Assembly (NCBI GenBank): GCA_024743015.1 | Contig: JANSXJ010000023.1 | Span: 1 to 18,414 of the forward strand | Origin: Hyphomonas sp. | Lineage (GTDB): Bacteria > Pseudomonadota > Alphaproteobacteria > Caulobacterales > Hyphomonadaceae | Reading direction: 5' to 3' | Length of the DNA stretch: 18,414 bases | Shown here: positions 1-7,526 of the stretch, piece after piece | Layout: each line of letters begins with the position of its first letter | Numbering within the stretch: position 1 is the first letter of the stretch | Notes under the pieces: generated by a model | What the model was told of the DNA's origin: nothing | The model's input: the letters and a program-made list of their open reading frames with translations, nothing else | Databases searched by the model: none | Program-made: the position numbers and the translations under genes

Positions 1-586
1 GATCAAACAGGGCGACGGCCCGATGAGGACCAAACATATTCAATACGCTCTTTTGGTGGCGATCGGTTATCTTGTCGGCTAACTCAAATACACTCGCACA
101 CACGCGAGAAACATATTGGTGCACCTCCGCTTCCCGATCCGAAAATGGATTCGCCGCGATGGGACGATGCAGTGCGACCCCAGCAATCAAAGAGGACGAT
201 TGCAGCATTGGCACAAGCGACCCATGACCCAATCCGGCTGGTATGATAAGCTCTTGGTAGGTTTGGTCTTTGTGGATCTCATCCCAAGAAATAAAGTCCT
301 TATCGCGGATTGCGTGACCTACTTTCATTTTTGGGATTGCCAGCACTCTGGGATTTATGTGCTGATAGTCATGCTCTTTGCCCGTAAGTGCATCGTCGAG
401 TTCATTGGAAAATGCTGATCGCAAAAGTGCCCGGTGTCCATTGATCACTGCACCGTCCGCCACCATCAGCTGCGCAACTGGAGCGTCACATAATGCTGCG
501 AACTGAGTGAGCGCGGGTTCTAGCGCTGCTTCATCGAACAACGAATCTAGAAAATGTGCTTTCAGTGTTGAAAGATCCGCTTCCAA
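1..586 (-). CDS. LuxR-family-like transcriptional regulator, N-terminal sensor part (partial, runs off the left edge)
   Basis: The minus strand is open without a stop from 586 to the window edge, about 195 codons. I start it at TTG (584-586) because a GGGGGAGG Shine-Dalgarno lies just upstream; there is no ATG nearby, so ATG-based gene finders would miss it. In-frame GTG and TTG codons slightly upstream lie before that ribosome site. The visible protein has a helical start, then a PAS/GAF-like alpha/beta sensor with phrases such as HINPRVLAIPKMKVGHAIRD and LIIPAGLGHGSLVPML. These resemble the N-terminal domain of alphaproteobacterial LuxR-type regulators. The family normally ends in a DNA-binding HTH, which would lie outside the window, so the LuxR call rests on the sensor part only. 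It is divergent from the protease cassette at 946-4649 and is a natural candidate to control it. Confidence 0.7.
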   Translation of the reverse strand, partial: MEADLSTLKAHFLDSLFDEAALEPALTQFAALCDAPVAQLMVADGAVINGHRALLRSAFSNELDDALTGKEHDYQHINPRVLAIPKMKVGHAIRDKDFISWDEIHKDQTYQELIIPAGLGHGSLVPMLQSSSLIAGVALHRPIAANPFSDREAEVHQYVSRVCASVFELADKITDRHQKSVLNMFGPHRAVALFD

Positions 587-945
587 ATGGTCCTCCCCCC
601 CCAAAAACACTATGATGCTCACTAAATTGCACTTGGGTCAACATTTCTGAATCGAGTATTATTTAAGACGGCGCCCGAGCGGCAATACGAACTAGCGAAC
701 AAACATTGCTCTATCCCAAAATGGAATTCCACAAACGAAGGTAATCGAGGCTTTGCAACTTCTCTTTTAGCGCAAGTGACGGTGAAGTTTGCACGCAACA
801 GCTAAAAGAACTCACGAAATGAATTTGCGTCACCCAAATGGGGTATGACGAACTCAATTTGCTCAACGAGAGTGCCTTACTCCAGTTTAGGTATTTTTTC
901 TCCAAGCTAAATAGCGGGGATTCTTGCTGATCAAAATTTATAAAA
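587..945. other. Divergent intergenic region with an inverted repeat
   Basis: This 359-bp AT-richer gap separates the leftward regulator from the rightward protease cassette and should hold both promoters. It contains a perfect 8-bp inverted repeat, CTTTTAGC at 764-771 and GCTAAAAG at 801-808, with a 29-nt loop. That could be an operator or a small cruciform. A weak rightward promoter-like pair is TTGGGT (633-638) and TATTAT (657-662) with an 18-bp spacer. A short leftward ORF at 711-905 does not look like a protein. Confidence 0.4.
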
Positions 946-1842
946 GTGATTCAGATGGTGGGACATTTCATTTTCAAAGTTTTGATGATCATCGGTGTGG
1001 TTTGGACCCTCCTTTCGGGAGCGACGACCGCACAAACTGACAGCGGCGACCACGCCGCTTTGATCATAACTTTTGATTATGAAGAGGCCGTCGACGCCAG
1101 TCTCGTTCTCAAAAACACACTATCCGATGGATCGCTTATCGAGCGTTCTTTGTCTGATGCTGACGTAAACACCGTCTTGCATTTGAAAAATCGGGATGAG
1201 GAAGGTTTAAAGGCAGGCCTCGATCAATTCGCAGCTTTTTTGGACGAGAGTCACAACACGATTGTGTACTACAGCGGGCACGCGATTCAGGTCGATGGTG
1301 AAAATTACCTGATTGGCGCGGATGGAGTCTCCTCATACTCACTTACAGAACTACTGACCTTTTTGAGGCAGCGATCTAAGAGTGTAATTTTCATTCTCGA
1401 TGCGTGCAGAAATAACCCATTTTCTGACCCGAATCCTCCAACAATTGAGCGCGCAGATGTCACCACGCGTCAACTCTCGGTGAGAGGGTTGGTGCGCACT
1501 GAGTTGGCGTCGAGCCCTAGTTCCCAGCAACTCGATGTCTCGCAAAACGTCGAGGCCGGCCTGGCGAGAGTAAATGGGCTTCGGGGTACAAATGTAATGG
1601 TCTTCTTTGCAACAGAACCTGGAAATGTCGCGATCGATAGCGGTGCGAATTATCAAGAGAATGGCCCCTTCGCGACTGCACTCGCGAAAGAGATCACCAA
1701 GCCACTTGAGCTTGAAGAGTTGTTCAGACGCGTGTCTCGGCGAGTGAACCGAACAACCGATGGCCAACAAACTCCATGGCGACAAGGCTCTCTTGAAGAG
1801 CGCGTTTACATTGCCGGAAAGGTCGCCTTCCCGATCCCGTGA
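946..1842 (+). CDS. Secreted caspase-like cysteine protease (peptidase C14 family)
   Basis: This 298-residue protein begins with a hydrophobic signal segment (about residues 8-28, cleavage likely near TTA-Q), so it should act outside the cytoplasm. A caspase/metacaspase fold follows. The catalytic histidine is in YYSGHA (His112) and the catalytic cysteine in ILDACRNNPF (Cys154). Later come the family signatures FFATEPGNVAID, NGPFATAL and QTPWRQGSLEE, so the domain is complete and probably active. Bacterial members usually cut after Arg or Lys; the specificity here is inferred. A DUF4384 domain that often follows such caspases is absent, and is instead found on the trypsin-like protein two genes downstream. 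The start is GTG at 946; an in-frame ATG at 955 is equally possible, and neither has a clear ribosome site. The next gene starts 22 bp after its stop. Confidence 0.85.
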   Translation: MIQMVGHFIFKVLMIIGVVWTLLSGATTAQTDSGDHAALIITFDYEEAVDASLVLKNTLSDGSLIERSLSDADVNTVLHLKNRDEEGLKAGLDQFAAFLDESHNTIVYYSGHAIQVDGENYLIGADGVSSYSLTELLTFLRQRSKSVIFILDACRNNPFSDPNPPTIERADVTTRQLSVRGLVRTELASSPSSQQLDVSQNVEAGLARVNGLRGTNVMVFFATEPGNVAIDSGANYQENGPFATALAKEITKPLELEELFRRVSRRVNRTTDGQQTPWRQGSLEERVYIAGKVAFPIP

Positions 1843-1864
1843 GCCTCGAACGAAAGAAAGCAAA

Positions 1865-2881
1865 ATGAAACTTGGTAATTTTTTTAAGTGTTCTGTAGCC
1901 GCGACCGCACTTATTCCCCTTTGCGGATTAAACGCAACCGCTGAGACAGAATTCACTTTCACCCCAAGAGTGTGGAACTTCACTGACAATTCTACGCAAC
2001 TTACGGCATCTCAAGAAACCAATTTAGCGCTCACAAGAGAACTGCTCGAAAATTCTCCCCTGACCGCTGATGGGTCAACGATAGAAAATCTCACCGTGGG
2101 CCTGGGTAACAACGCCAAAAGCGTGAACATCAACTTGATCGGTGCCAGCTTTTCGGTCAGCAACAGCAACTTGCAAAACTGGCAGTTTACCGCGACCGCG
2201 CTTTATGGTGAGGACACGAACAAAGGAGCGACGGCGCAAAATTTCGGATTTGACCTCGTCAGTCCTCTTGGATTCACGCAGTCCAGCCTCACCACAACCA
2301 ACGGAACAACATCAGTCGAAACGAAGCGGACGGATATCGAACTCACGTCGCAGCGAAGGCTGGAGTCCAACCCTCAATTTTCGTTGCTTGGAGGATTGCG
2401 TTACGAGAAGCAAGACGTCCGTATATCTGGCGACAATACCATCACGCTAGCTTCAGTGATTAGCGGGTTTGGCTCGATCTCGATGGATAGAACGGTTGCC
2501 AGCACCGAACTTACGATTGACAAAGTATCGCTACGAGCTGGTGCCGCGGCCTACGTCCCTGTTACTGACCAGCAGCGCGCCTATCTGAGCGTACAAGGTT
2601 TCGCCGCGCGTGAGGCGGCAGACGTCGGGGTGACCCGAACCTCCTTTCCTGATTCTGGTGCACCCGATACGGTCGTTCAAGCCACTAGTGACAACACGAC
2701 TTGGTCGATAGGTCCGGACATCAGCGTCGGCTACATCTTCGCCCTATCGGATTCAACCGCATTGGACATTCGTTATCGAGGCATGTTCTCGTTTCCCGTC
2801 GATGACGATCTTGGAATCGCCCAGTTTGATGATCCGAGGAGCCAACATGGAATTAACATCGGTCTGTCCATCGGGTTTTAG
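1865..2881 (+). CDS. Outer-membrane beta-barrel protein
   Basis: This 338-residue protein has a signal peptide (MKLGNFFKCSVAATALIPL, cleavage probably after NATA near residue 26). The rest is rich in alternating polar and hydrophobic strands with Gly, Ser, Thr and aromatic residues. The last residues are GINIGLSIGF, with the terminal phenylalanine typical of substrates of the BAM outer-membrane assembly machinery. I chose ATG at 1865 because it gives the signal peptide; the frame is open upstream to 1760, but that part overlaps the caspase gene and looks non-secretory. Cys20 is not in a good lipobox. No specific family or transported substrate is recognisable. Lying between two exported proteases, it could be a surface anchor, exit pore or protease substrate; all three are inference. 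Confidence 0.75.
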   Translation: MKLGNFFKCSVAATALIPLCGLNATAETEFTFTPRVWNFTDNSTQLTASQETNLALTRELLENSPLTADGSTIENLTVGLGNNAKSVNINLIGASFSVSNSNLQNWQFTATALYGEDTNKGATAQNFGFDLVSPLGFTQSSLTTTNGTTSVETKRTDIELTSQRRLESNPQFSLLGGLRYEKQDVRISGDNTITLASVISGFGSISMDRTVASTELTIDKVSLRAGAAAYVPVTDQQRAYLSVQGFAAREAADVGVTRTSFPDSGAPDTVVQATSDNTTWSIGPDISVGYIFALSDSTALDIRYRGMFSFPVDDDLGIAQFDDPRSQHGINIGLSIGF

Positions 2882-2921
2882 TTGCTTGGCTTTTCCCGCT
2901 CGACGACTTTTCGACTTTACG

Positions 2922-4649
2922 ATGCGCCACGAAACAAATGCGGCGTGCATAGCGCGCCGTAGCTTGATCGCAATCACTGCTTTGACAATGGTGGCGACGC
3001 TAGCGCCTTCGTCAAACGCACAAGCTGACGAAGAGTTAAAAGAACAGGTATGTGAGCGACATGATTCAGCAACCGGCTCTAAGATCATCGGTGGGCGAAA
3101 AACGCTCGCAGACGATTGGCCCGGAATCGCGTCGCTGCAGGTTTCATCTGTTACAATCGATCATCATTTTTGTGGGGCTGCGGCGATCAGTTCGGAATGG
3201 CTACTGACTGCAGCACATTGCGTCGAGTTTGCTCAAGAGGACGAAACTGGCACCTGGCAACAATATACCAAAAATCGCGCAGGAAATCTGGAACGTCACG
3301 GCCCCATTCAGGCCGTAGGATCGTTGAGCAATTTGCGAGGCGCGCTTCCGGACGCCAGGTACGAAGTTTCAGATATTATCATTCACCCGCGATACGAAGC
3401 GGGTAACGCTCATCGCGGACACGATATTGCCTTGATAAAGCTATCGAGACCGTGGACCGGCGAAATCGCGGTGCTGTCTACGCGCGATGCGTCGGACCTA
3501 ACAGCGGACCAAAGCTCTGTTGCCTGGGTAGCCGGTTATGGTTTGACCGATGAGAGTCAAACAGTATGGGATGAGGATGATTATCCCGCCCGGTCGATTA
3601 GGGTCGCAGCTCCAACGTTAGCACTGTTGGAAACTGTCGTACCTACAGTCAGCCCACAAGTTTGTAAAACCCGTTTGCAGTCAGCGATCAATAGTATCGC
3701 GGCGATCCACCCTAGCTGGAATGAGTATTTGGACTTTTCCGTTTCGGAAGGACAGCTTTGCGCAGGAGCTCAAGATCGCGATTCCTGCCAAGGTGACAGT
3801 GGAGGTCCGCTCGTACAAATCGATAAGTTTGGTTGTCCATTCCAGGTTGGCGTGGTGAGCTGGGGAGTCGGATGTGGTCGCACTCAATCGCCGGGGGTGT
3901 ACACTAGAATTTCGGCGTATTCTGAATGGATTAAACAGCATGTGGGCGAGTTGCGCTCCATACCAGCCGAACAAGTTCCCTCGGCGAAGACCGGATTATT
4001 GCAGTTAGTGGATGAAGTAGTGCTCGAATTCCGCGGTTCGCTGTTGCCGTTAGAAATGAGGATGTTGAAAGACGGTGTCGAGAGCTTCCAGTTCGAAGAC
4101 GGAGAGTACGCGGAAATCGAGATAACCACCCCAATTCAGGGTAAGCTGATCCTGCTCGATTACAACTCAGACGGTGAGTTAACTCAACTTTACCCCACTA
4201 AAGGAGACGGCGTAAAATTTGATGAGTGGCCAGTTCATCAAGTCGGCGAAACTGTTCGCATTCCGAATGATCTATTTACTTTCAAATTTCGCGCTTCACC
4301 TCCGTTTGGGCGACAACACGTTGTGGCGTTGATTGTGCCTCCCGAACAAACCTTGATGATAAAGGAAAATCCGGTCTCCACTACGAAGGGGCTAATTCGA
4401 GAGAACATTGATCTCAGCGATGCAAAAATCGCTTCGCCAGCTGATTACGTACTTTCGCTTTTGCGTTCCGTTTTGGTCAATACGTCAAGCGAACCACAAC
4501 GAGGTTTAGTCAGAGAGGACGGGGAGCAAACAAATGCCAAAAACTCCGGTGATGGCGAACGGTTAGCACGCCTCGGGCCAGCGCGTCATGCGCTAGGATA
4601 CATCGAGTATTGTATCGATAGTCGCAGCTGTGGCGTGAAGAGTGAGTAA
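2922..4649 (+). CDS. Secreted trypsin-like serine protease zymogen with C-terminal DUF4384-like domain
   Basis: This 575-residue protein has a signal peptide (to about SNAQA, residue 35), a short propeptide, and a chymotrypsin-fold domain beginning at IIGG (Ile55) directly after Lys54, the usual zymogen activation point. The catalytic triad is His99 (LLTAAHC), Asp168 (HDIALIKL) and Ser293 (DSCQGDSGGP). Asp287 sits where trypsin has its S1 aspartate, which predicts cutting after Arg or Lys. Cysteines 84/100, 248/280 and 289/318 match conserved disulfides of the fold. Residues about 356-475 resemble DUF4384 (GKLILLDYNSDGELTQLYP, then a PPFGRQHVVALIV stretch). A lower-complexity tail follows. 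DUF4384 is usually seen with caspase or kinase domains, so its fusion to a trypsin is notable. I prefer ATG 2922 for the signal peptide; ATG 2847 or 2802 would overlap the barrel gene. No clear ribosome site is visible at 2922. Confidence 0.88.
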   Translation: MRHETNAACIARRSLIAITALTMVATLAPSSNAQADEELKEQVCERHDSATGSKIIGGRKTLADDWPGIASLQVSSVTIDHHFCGAAAISSEWLLTAAHCVEFAQEDETGTWQQYTKNRAGNLERHGPIQAVGSLSNLRGALPDARYEVSDIIIHPRYEAGNAHRGHDIALIKLSRPWTGEIAVLSTRDASDLTADQSSVAWVAGYGLTDESQTVWDEDDYPARSIRVAAPTLALLETVVPTVSPQVCKTRLQSAINSIAAIHPSWNEYLDFSVSEGQLCAGAQDRDSCQGDSGGPLVQIDKFGCPFQVGVVSWGVGCGRTQSPGVYTRISAYSEWIKQHVGELRSIPAEQVPSAKTGLLQLVDEVVLEFRGSLLPLEMRMLKDGVESFQFEDGEYAEIEITTPIQGKLILLDYNSDGELTQLYPTKGDGVKFDEWPVHQVGETVRIPNDLFTFKFRASPPFGRQHVVALIVPPEQTLMIKENPVSTTKGLIRENIDLSDAKIASPADYVLSLLRSVLVNTSSEPQRGLVREDGEQTNAKNSGDGERLARLGPARHALGYIEYCIDSRSCGVKSE

Positions 4650-5044
4650 CCAACTCGGCGAGACGCGCTAGATTGAACTAACCGGCACCGAAATTGCTGC
4701 GGAACTATTTCCGTCGATGAGAGCCAGGTATCATCCAACATCTATCTTTAGGTTACACCTACGCTCCCTAACTCACGCTGCAACTCCATTGCGCCTGTGG
4801 GTTCATATTGACGATTAGCGAAGAGTTCCCGGCAGTGGTCTAAGATTGACGTGGATACAAGATAATACCCCCTTACTCAGCCTTCACCTAAGGGTCACTG
4901 TCAGACCACTAAGAGTGGCCACCTAAGGTATGGGGGATTTGAGAGATCAACACGAATGCACTCTGTAGACCACCTATCGAACTTACCCGGAGTGGTATGA
5001 CCGTTCAGGGTAATCATGTCCGGAGACAACCAAGAACTGACTAA

Positions 5045-5111
5045 GAGGCTACTGTGTGTCTGCTAATGAGTTTGCACTAGGTGGACGCTTGGTTGACTGG
5101 CTATGGGTGTC
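5045..5111 (+). repeat. Imperfect direct repeat, copy 1 (partner 5305-5368)
   Basis: This runs from GAGGCTAC to GGCTATGGGTGTC and matches 5305-5368 at roughly four of five positions by eye, with one 3-nt gap. Shared blocks include GAGGCTAC, TCTGCTAAT, GCACT, GGACG and TGACTGGCTATGGGTGTC. Downstream of this copy, ATGG and AAGGG can pair with CCCTT and CCAT (5102-5147), so the copy may sit in a larger stem. Confidence 0.7.
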
Positions 5112-5257
5112 ACTAAGGGAGTGAACTTGCTTCGCCCCCTTACCATCCACTAGAGCTCCACCGAGCGTCATGCGGGGTGGATGAATTCCGTAGGGAGGTC
5201 ACCTATTCAGCGTCTCCAAGGCGGCTGTGGTGTGGCTATGGGGGCTAAAGGGGAAAT

Positions 5258-5306
5258 TCCATCTCGCTACAAGGGGGCGATGTCGTCAGAAAACTCACGA
5301 GATGGA
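5258..5306. repeat. Perfect 9-bp inverted repeat (hairpin)
   Basis: TCCATCTCG at 5258-5266 is exactly complementary to CGAGATGGA at 5298-5306, with a 31-nt loop. It ends right where the second direct-repeat copy begins. A third, weaker copy of the GGCTATGGG block lies just upstream near 5234. Confidence 0.65.
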
Positions 5307-5368
5307 GGCTACAGTTCTGCTAATCGAGGTGCACTGAGGCGGACGATGGCTGACTGGCTATGGGTGTC
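5305..5368 (+). repeat. Imperfect direct repeat, copy 2 (partner 5045-5111)
   Basis: This is the second copy of the ~65-bp repeat, 260 bp from the first. The best conserved part is the 3' 18 bp, TGACTGGCTATGGGTGTC, which is identical in both copies. Confidence 0.7.
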
Positions 5369-5409
5369 TTGGTTGCGGAGGTAGTGCTAACAGCGACTAC
5401 TTCTCCAAG

Positions 5410-5476
5410 TACGAGGCTTTTTGAATTGGAGGCGAATCTGGGCGATAATTCTTCCGGTTACGAGGCGTTATGAATT
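5410..5476 (+). repeat. Pair of 18-bp near-identical direct repeats
   Basis: The segment starting TACGAGGC at 5410-5427 and that at 5459-5476 agree at 16 of 18 positions; the two differences are T to G and T to A. Their starts are 49 bp apart. Confidence 0.6.
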
Positions 5477-5480
5477 TCAT

Positions 5481-5553
5481 CAAGGATCACAGTGATTGAC
5501 GAGTCCGCTTTCGGCGTCATAGCGGACATTAGCCGAGCGACTGACAATCCTTG
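5481..5553. repeat. Nested inverted repeats (two coaxial stems)
   Basis: The outer stem is CAAGGAT (5481-5487) with ATCCTTG (5547-5553). The inner stem is GTCCGCT (5503-5509) with AGCGGAC (5521-5527). Both are perfect 7-bp matches. The inner hairpin is the dispersed palindromic repeat also found at 16389-16418. Confidence 0.65.
5503..5533 (-). repeat. Dispersed palindromic repeat, copy A (minus orientation)
   Basis: Read on the minus strand this segment begins GCTAATGTCCGCT and ends AAAGCGGAC. It matches the plus-strand copy at 16389-16418 with a few differences, mostly in the loop. Similarity continues a few bases outward on both sides (C-CTC-GCTAATG upstream; TCGT and AATCACTG downstream), so the element is probably longer than the palindrome. 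Confidence 0.65.
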
Positions 5554-5724
5554 AAAGTACGCTCGCGATCTAGAGGGTATTCGCTACAAATAGAACCAGT
5601 TGGGAAATCTGCGAGCGGGCCTCGAATGTATACGCGGATTCAGACACTCTTTAATCACGCATCGATTTCCAAATATTGAAGTGTAAACAGTAGGGAATTC
5701 ACACTTGCATGCGCAATCATCAGG

Positions 5725-6121
5725 GGCAAAGGATTGCGTTTATATGCCAAGAAGAGGCAGCCAAGAACAGAAACAAGGATGTATTCCCGGCAACGTCTCC
5801 AAATCTTGCGGTCGCACCGTCATGGTTCGACTCCATGAATGCGAGTCCGGACGCCTCGCCGATCAGCGAAACGACCACTCCAGTGGCGAGGATCAGGACA
5901 AAAGCGACGACCGTTTGAACGGGCAGAAGCCAATAGCTCTTGGCGGTTTTCAGTCGAACAACCCCAATACGTGCTAAGCTAATGCCTCGGCGGTTCATAT
6001 ATACGGTTAGACAGATCAGGACCATGATCAGGGACACCGGCCCTGCATACCGCCAGATCGTGAGATCAAGGAAGGCTTTCAATACAAGCGCGAGAACGGT
6101 GAAACCAATGAACTCACCCAC
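5725..6121 (-). pseudogene. CPBP-family intramembrane protease, N-terminal fragment without the catalytic motif
   Basis: The minus-strand reading frame (GTG at 6121, stop TGA near 5720) encodes about 133 residues with three hydrophobic segments and phrases such as WRYAGPVSLIMVLICLTVYMNRRG and GATARFGDVAGNTSLFLFLAASSW. These match the N-terminal half of CPBP (CAAX-like) membrane proteases. In that family the next residues would carry the catalytic EExxxR; here the frame ends nine residues after SSW, and nothing after the stop restores the motif. It is therefore a 3'-truncated gene, with the break near 5725-5740 where the non-coding repeat region begins. The 5' end is also doubtful: similarity seems to continue upstream (FLQRPGV) to an in-frame stop, and the GTG lacks a good ribosome site. 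Confidence 0.6.
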
Positions 6122-6354
6122 GCCAGGTCTTTGTAGAAAGGAAGAATTTCAAGGATCCGTTGAGTCAGATTTTAATGAGATGCTGAGCAAGGTGTGCGGC
6201 GGCGCGCTTCTGGACGCACCGTGTAAGGCTTGCAACTTGCTTTGGGCCGGTCGTTCAGTTGGAAAGACAGTCCTGTATTCAATTGATTAAGCATGGCGTT
6301 GAACTCCTTTATCGTTCGTACAAGACGAACCTAAGAAGAACGAGACTTCCAATC

Positions 6355-6391
6355 TTGTCAGTCTGCGTCAGACTTTTGACATTTCGCGTCA
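6355..6391 (+). promoter_or_regulatory. Phased GTCA/TGAC half-sites, candidate AraC operator upstream of the AraC gene
   Basis: Half-sites are GTCA 6357-6360, GTCA 6367-6370, TGAC 6377-6380 and GTCA 6388-6391. They are spaced 10, 10 and 11 bp, one helical turn each. The same three-site layout occurs at 7527-7554. Repeated half-sites on one DNA face are typical for AraC-family dimers. The third half-site overlaps the possible -35 box. Confidence 0.5.
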
Positions 6392-6406
6392 AACCGATGG
6401 TAGGAT
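6376..6406 (+). promoter_or_regulatory. Possible sigma-70-type promoter for the AraC gene
   Basis: A perfect TTGACA (6376-6381) is followed after 19 bp by TAGGAT (6401-6406), four of six matches to TATAAT. The long spacer would suit an activator-dependent promoter. It is overlapped by the phased half-sites. Confidence 0.3.
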
Positions 6407-6478
6407 CTGATTCTGCCTATTGGATCTGTTTGAACGGCAGCAGGGCGTTAAAGGCGCGGCTTTGTCTCTGATATTAAA

Positions 6479-7519
6479 GTGCCCGAATTATTGTATAGAA
6501 ATGGGGCTATGTGCCAGATTACCTCTCTATATGTGCATAAGGTTCTCAGCCATGTCAGCGCTGGCGTTGAGACCCGTGACCTCGTGCAAGACCTAGGGCT
6601 CACCCGAGACGGCCCGGTAGACCCCAAGTTGATGGTGCCTGCGAACCAGTTTTACGACTTTTTCGCCTCCCTTGCAGCCCGTGATCCGGATGGCCTCACT
6701 CTACCGCTTCGTATTGGCGCCACCATGAAAAGCGACGAATATGGCGCTTTCGGTTTGGCCTGGAAGTCTGCCCCTGATCTGCGTGGTTCGTTCGTAAGAT
6801 CAGAGCGCTATGGCCATGTTCTGGGCAGTGCCGAAACCTATTCACTCGAGCAAAGCAATGATGGCTGGTTCTTCAGTCTCGACAAGGCAGGAGATGGTCG
6901 CCTCGGCATGCTGCTTTCCAATGAAGCAAGCATGTCGGCGGTAGATGTCATCAGCAAGGAAGTCAGTACTGCGCACTTTATGCCGCTTGCTGTGTACTTT
7001 AAACACACGCCGCGCGGTGAAACCGCGATATACGAAGCGCATTTTGGATGTCCCGTCTATTTTGAAACGGATCGCGATGCGCTTCTCGTCAGTGAAGACA
7101 GTATGGACGCGCCCAACAGGCTTGGCGACGAAACCATTGCCAGTTTTTTTGACCGTCACCTCGAGCAGGAACTTGCGGCGCTCACAAATGATGAAGGGCT
7201 GGAGCAAAATGTTCGGCGAGCAGTGGCAAGCGTTCTTAGCGAAGGCGTGCCAACATTATCATCGATCGCTTCCGAACTGGGGATCGGTCCGCGGACTCTC
7301 CAAAGACGTCTCTCGGATCATGGCCACTCCTTCCAGAGCGTTGTTGATAGTGCCAGGCATGACCTCGCTCGCCAGCTGCTACGCGAAACAGCGTATAGCC
7401 TCGCCGAAATCGCGTTTTTGACCGGATTTTCAGAGCAGAGCGGGTTTACCAGAGCGTTCAAACGTTGGGCAGGAAAGACCCCTCGCTCATACAGATTGGA
7501 AACCAGCCCCGGCCAATAG
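6479..7519 (+). CDS. AraC-family transcriptional regulator (OruR-like, with N-terminal ligand-binding domain)
   Basis: This 346-residue protein has an N-terminal arabinose-binding-like domain of the OruR/ArgR type over residues ~10-210 (TRDLVQDLGLTRDG, then GALWL-like IGATMKSDEYGAFGLAWKSAPDL). A two-HTH AraC domain follows at about 245-340, with TLQRRLSDHGHSF and the second-helix signature EIAFLTGFSEQSGFTRAFKRW. Length is normal for the family. The start is uncertain: GTG 6479 extends the frame, while ATG 6509 also keeps the sensor domain intact, and neither has a strong ribosome site. The protein likely controls the operon that follows 105 bp downstream and itself, since matching half-site arrays precede both. 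The ligand is unknown. Its HTH is close to that of the protein at 13810-14415. Confidence 0.88.
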   Translation: MPELLYRNGAMCQITSLYVHKVLSHVSAGVETRDLVQDLGLTRDGPVDPKLMVPANQFYDFFASLAARDPDGLTLPLRIGATMKSDEYGAFGLAWKSAPDLRGSFVRSERYGHVLGSAETYSLEQSNDGWFFSLDKAGDGRLGMLLSNEASMSAVDVISKEVSTAHFMPLAVYFKHTPRGETAIYEAHFGCPVYFETDRDALLVSEDSMDAPNRLGDETIASFFDRHLEQELAALTNDEGLEQNVRRAVASVLSEGVPTLSSIASELGIGPRTLQRRLSDHGHSFQSVVDSARHDLARQLLRETAYSLAEIAFLTGFSEQSGFTRAFKRWAGKTPRSYRLETSPGQ

Positions 7520-7526
7520 CCGGAAT

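Larger units (their letters stand above)
4650..5724. other. About 1.07 kb without a credible gene; repeats and hairpins, possible structured RNA locus
   Basis: No ORF here resembles a protein; the longest (5181-5384, 67 codons) has no recognisable features. The sequence is instead rich in self-complementary and repeated segments. GTGGTCT (4835-4841) can pair with AGACCAC (about 4903-4909); CCACT-AAG-AGTGG is a tight hairpin near 4906-4918; TCCATCTCG/CGAGATGGA pair at 5258-5306; nested stems lie at 5481-5553. Two ~65-bp imperfect direct repeats and two 18-bp near-identical repeats are listed separately. No tmRNA, RNase P, 6S or group I/II intron signature was recognised. It may be an uncharacterised structured RNA or remnants of a repetitive element. 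Confidence 0.45.
6122..6478. other. Intergenic region with the AraC operator array
   Basis: This 357-bp gap lies upstream of the first AraC gene. Its left half shows no convincing feature. Its right half carries the phased GTCA/TGAC half-sites and a promoter-like pair, listed separately. Short rightward ORFs crossing it have no protein-like features. Confidence 0.4.

Noticed and set aside
116..418. Rightward 100-codon ORF near the left edge
   Set aside because: It is antisense to the LuxR-like regulator, whose frame is far more protein-like.
711..905. Leftward 64-codon ORF in the divergent gap
   Set aside because: No ribosome site, no domain-like pattern, and it lies where promoters are expected.
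1760..1864. Upstream extension of the barrel protein to ATG 1760
   Set aside because: It overlaps the caspase 3' end and would bury the signal peptide found at 1865.
1351..1989. Leftward 212-codon ORF
   Set aside because: It is antisense to the caspase and barrel genes, and its translation has no recognisable features.
2802..2921. Upstream starts of the trypsin gene at 2802 and 2847
   Set aside because: They overlap the barrel gene and place about 25-40 extra residues before a good signal peptide.
5181..5384. Rightward 67-codon ORF in the repeat-rich block
   Set aside because: It crosses the repeats and hairpins and resembles no protein; the repeats explain the sequence better.
4650..5724. 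CRISPR array
   Set aside because: The direct repeats are few, imperfect and unevenly spaced, and there are no cas genes.
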